DNA from: Lepisosteus oculatus
Taxonomy: Eukaryota > Chordata > Actinopteri > Semionotiformes > Lepisosteidae
Direction of reading: 5' to 3'
Length of the DNA: 64,000 bases
Assembly (NCBI RefSeq): GCF_040954835.1
Contig: NC_090714.1
Coordinates: 4,142,501 to 4,206,500, forward strand
Below, in pieces: positions 61,576 through 64,000 of the stretch. The notes below the pieces were generated by a model. That model did no database searches and was not told the DNA's origin. It saw only the letters and a list, made by a program, of their open reading frames with translations. The position numbers were made by a program, and so were the translations under genes. How positions within the stretch are numbered: the stretch's first letter is position 1; each line of letters begins with the position of its first letter.

Positions 61576-62683
61576 CAGTGACTATCAAAAGTATTCACTC
61601 CCTTTGGCCTTTTTAAAAAAAATTTATCGTGTTACAACATGATGTATTTCACTGGGAGTTTTTGCCATTTGTGGACAGAAAACACTCTACAGTGTAGTGT
61701 CAAAGCGAACGCAAAATTCTACAGATCCTCCTGAATTCGTTATAAATATTTGCTCATACTCCCTCAGGGTATGAGCAAATATACGCCACAGATTCTTGAT
61801 TGGATTGAGGTCTGGGCTTTGACTGGCTCACTCCAGAACATTGACTTTTTTCGTTTTAAACCCCCCAAAAAGCGTACAACCTTTTTTGGCTGTACGCTGG
61901 AAAGGTTTGGCTTGCTCTACTGGAAGATGAATCTCGTGCAGATCACAGCTGGTTTTCCTCCAGGATTTCTCTGTACTTTACTGCATCCATCTTTCCTTCT
62001 GTCTTTACCTGTCTTCCAGGCCCTGATGCAGTGAAGCTCGCCCCTAGCAGGATACTGCCTCCACCGTGCTTCACAGTAGGGATGATGTTCTGACGATGTT
62101 CACTGTTACACTTGCGCCAAACGTACCGCTGAGGCCAAAAAGGCCAGTTCTGGTCTCTTCAGACCATAGGCTCTCCTTCAGCTTGGTCTCGGAGTCTCCC
62201 ACGTGCCTTCTGGCAAAGTACAGTCGAGATCTGATGCACGGTTTTTGTCACTCTTCCATGAATCCCAAATTTGTGAAGCGCCCAGGCAATTTTCATATGC
62301 ATGTTTCTCCCATCGCGGCCATTGCAGACTGTAATTCCTTAAGACTTGGGGCCCTTTGAGGACACCCTGTTCTCCACAGCTTCGCAGTTGTGCCTGTGCC
62401 TTTCTACATTTCTTTACGATGGACTTTGCTGTGCTTTGGAGGATGTGTAATGCCTTGGACATTTTCTTCTACACCTCCCCTGATTGGGGCTTTTCAATAA
62501 CCCTATCCCAGATCATATGTCTTCATGGTATAGGAACTGTACAGCTGTGGGACCTTCAGAGCTAGGTTTATTTGTCCTGGATGCATGTTTTGTATTGGAT
62601 AAAAAATCCCAAATAAATACGTTATGATTCTATAAAGTAACATGGTAAAATGTGAAAAAGGGGAATACTTGTGATAGCCACTG
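61576..62683 (-). pseudogene. decayed Tc1-like transposon and transposase remnant
   Basis: Ends CAGTGACTATCAAAAGTATT (left) and, inverted, CAGTGGCTATCACAAGTATT (right) are flanked by TA. The 1.1 kb interior keeps the order of Tc1 transposase blocks on the minus strand, for example 'ttgattggattgaggtctgg' (coding the Pro-Asp-Leu-Asn-Pro region). It is broken by indels and stops and is about 0.5 kb short. It belongs to a family different from the element at 54132. Confidence 0.85.
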
Positions 62684-63008
62684 TAGATAAAACAGCAGTT
62701 GTCAGCATAACAGTACGAAGTGACATTCTGGTCAGTGAAGTGGATTGTGGTCTGACACCTTCATTCAGAGTTGCTTTGCTCTGATGCTGTCAGTTCTGTC
62801 TCAGTACTGCTAGAAATCATTAGGCTGCCTGTTCTTCCTGCAGTAAGACTGTCATGTCTGTGCTTGGCTTTGTGGTAAAATGCCTCCATACTGGGCCAGC
62901 CTTGGCATTGGACCACACATGTCCTTGTGTGTCTCTGAGGCAGTCATGCCATGACCCTGATTTTCTGTCTCCTCTGTCCACAGGAGGAGTCCATCCGGAG
63001 ACGGACTG

Positions 63009-63159
63009 ATGGCGCTCGTGTCTGGGAACACTTTCCTGTTACTGCTGGGCAGCCTGGGGCTGGTGGCACTGTACCAGCTGCTGAAGAGGATGCGCCAGAA
63101 GGCCTATATCCAAGACGCAGTGGTGGTCATCACGGGCGCCAGCTCCGGACTGGGGAAAG
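63009..63159 (+). CDS. dhrs7b: dhrs7b-like SDR, first coding exon (partial gene)
   Basis: Start of a short-chain dehydrogenase/reductase of the DHRS7B (PexRAP) type, the membrane-bound acyl/alkyl-DHAP reductase of ether-lipid synthesis in peroxisomes and ER. The exon follows a CAG acceptor at 62983. The ATG at 63009 opens 50 codons and a phase-1 donor follows K50 at 63160. Residues 8-23 form a hydrophobic anchor, a basic KRMRQK stretch follows, then KAYIQDAVVVITG and the NAD(P)-binding TGASSGLG motif at 42-49. The KAY...AVVVITGA wording matches DHRS7B better than DHRS7 or DHRS7C. The catalytic Tyr-x-x-x-Lys exons lie beyond the window. Confidence 0.8.
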
Positions 63160-64000
63160 GTGAGACCAGGGATTCTGTGCCTCGTTCAGCAGGGAGACCC
63201 CCCTTGTCATCCCATTGATGGACCCTGGGACTACCCTGTTCTAGCACAGAAGCAAACTGCTTTGTAGAAAATTGATCACAAAAAAAGAGCAAAACAGTCC
63301 CATGACAGGTAATCAGGACACCCAACAAACTTTGATTTTTGAGAGCAAACCTCATCACAGAGTTAGAGGATTGATTGGCCTGGGCTGGGGTGATAGGTAG
63401 ACATTTGGGAACACTTCTTGATGGTGTCCATTCACTGGTAATCAGTCAAGTATGTCTGGGTAGTCTGTTGCCGTTGTTATATTAGAATATTTAAAAAAGG
63501 GTTGTGACGAATGCAAAATGATGTTCGGATTTAACAGAACATCAGATCTGTCTGCGTGAGTGTGGAGGAAGGTTTGATCACTTCTCGCTGGCTAGGGATT
63601 GATCATCAGGAACAGACATTTGTCTCTTGCTCCCACCCTCCAGAGACAGGCTGATAGGTTGGATGGCTGTACTAGGTAGTCCGTTTCATGAGGAGCTCGA
63701 GTGAGGCTACTTGTAGCTTGTATACCAGCTGGAATGTCAACTCCATCATGACTGGGATAAGATTCAGGTCAAGAAGAAGAGAAGACGTATTTTGTGTAAC
63801 TGGAGGTGAATTTTCCAATGTTGTTTGTAGCTTTAACGATTTACACGTGAAGCATAGACAATACTGTCACAATCTTAAACATCTTAGACACAATCAGGGG
63901 TTACAATATATAAATATAGCAACATTTTATCCAGTCTCCATTGCTTTCTACTACTGTAATGACAGTTTTATTTTGTTTGAAAAGAAACCAATCGTATTAA
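63160..64000 (+). other. dhrs7b: dhrs7b intron 2 (partial)
   Basis: Intronic DNA to the right edge. I see no second coding exon in the remaining 840 bases. Confidence 0.6.

Larger units (their letters stand above)
57555..62983 (+). other. dhrs7b: dhrs7b intron 1 (inferred)
   Basis: About 5.4 kb between the putative leader exon and the first coding exon. It holds the inverted minisatellite at 58250-58742 and the decayed Tc1 at 61576-62683. No conserved exon was recognised elsewhere. Confidence 0.45.

Noticed and set aside
1-64000. CRISPR arrays, bacterial operons or phage
   Set aside because: There are no regular spacer-repeat arrays and no ribosome-binding-site-led gene strings; every gene seen is a spliced vertebrate gene or transposon.

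Overview
This window is vertebrate nuclear DNA, almost certainly from a ray-finned fish. Genes are split by GT-AG introns, intergenic DNA is AT-rich, and there are CpG-rich promoters, Tc1-type transposons, tRNA- and 5S-rRNA-derived SINEs and fish-style LINE tails. Coding sequence stays close to the human orthologues as I remember them, which fits a slowly evolving non-teleost (gar or bowfin type) or an early teleost. I cannot name the species. All family assignments come from recalled protein sequence, not from a search.

Layout, left to right. (1) 1-1689, minus: the first coding exon of mapk8ip3 (JIP3), with intron 1 running off the left edge. (2) 4788-18105, plus: a complete 13-exon MFSD1-family transporter gene (mfsd1l, 483 aa predicted). 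(3) 25368-20536, minus: a complete 5-exon jpt2/HN1L gene (189 aa), tail-to-tail with mfsd1l. (4) 28584-48305, plus: cramp1, 19 coding exons and about 1,209 aa, head-to-head with jpt2 across a CCAAT-rich region. (5) From about 57.5 kb to the right edge, plus: the 5' end of a dhrs7b-like gene (ether-lipid SDR reductase), with an untranslated first exon and the first coding exon at 63009-63159. Exon phases add up without conflict through all three complete genes, which supports the splice models.

mapk8ip3, jpt2 and cramp1 are also neighbours on human 16p13.3, so this is an ancient linkage block. Here an MFSD1-like gene sits between jpt2 and mapk8ip3, and cramp1 is flipped relative to human. The products do unrelated jobs: kinesin/JNK scaffold, lysosomal-type transporter, microtubule/NAADP-related protein, chromatin regulator and peroxisomal/ER reductase. 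They are linked by position, not by pathway.

The accessory layer is rich. It includes a 1.63 kb Tc1 element with almost identical inverted repeats and a transposase frame opening with GTG, a decayed second Tc1, and a tRNA-Met-derived SINE with a perfect 14-bp target duplication. There is also a 5S-derived SINE, two ~740 bp copies of a composite repeat carrying a perfect hairpin, and an inverted duplication of a trinucleotide-rich minisatellite. The most unusual gene-level observations are the lack of an ATG at the expected cramp1 start (GTG instead) and a C-terminal dileucine sorting signal in mfsd1l. I saw no bacterial, viral or CRISPR content.
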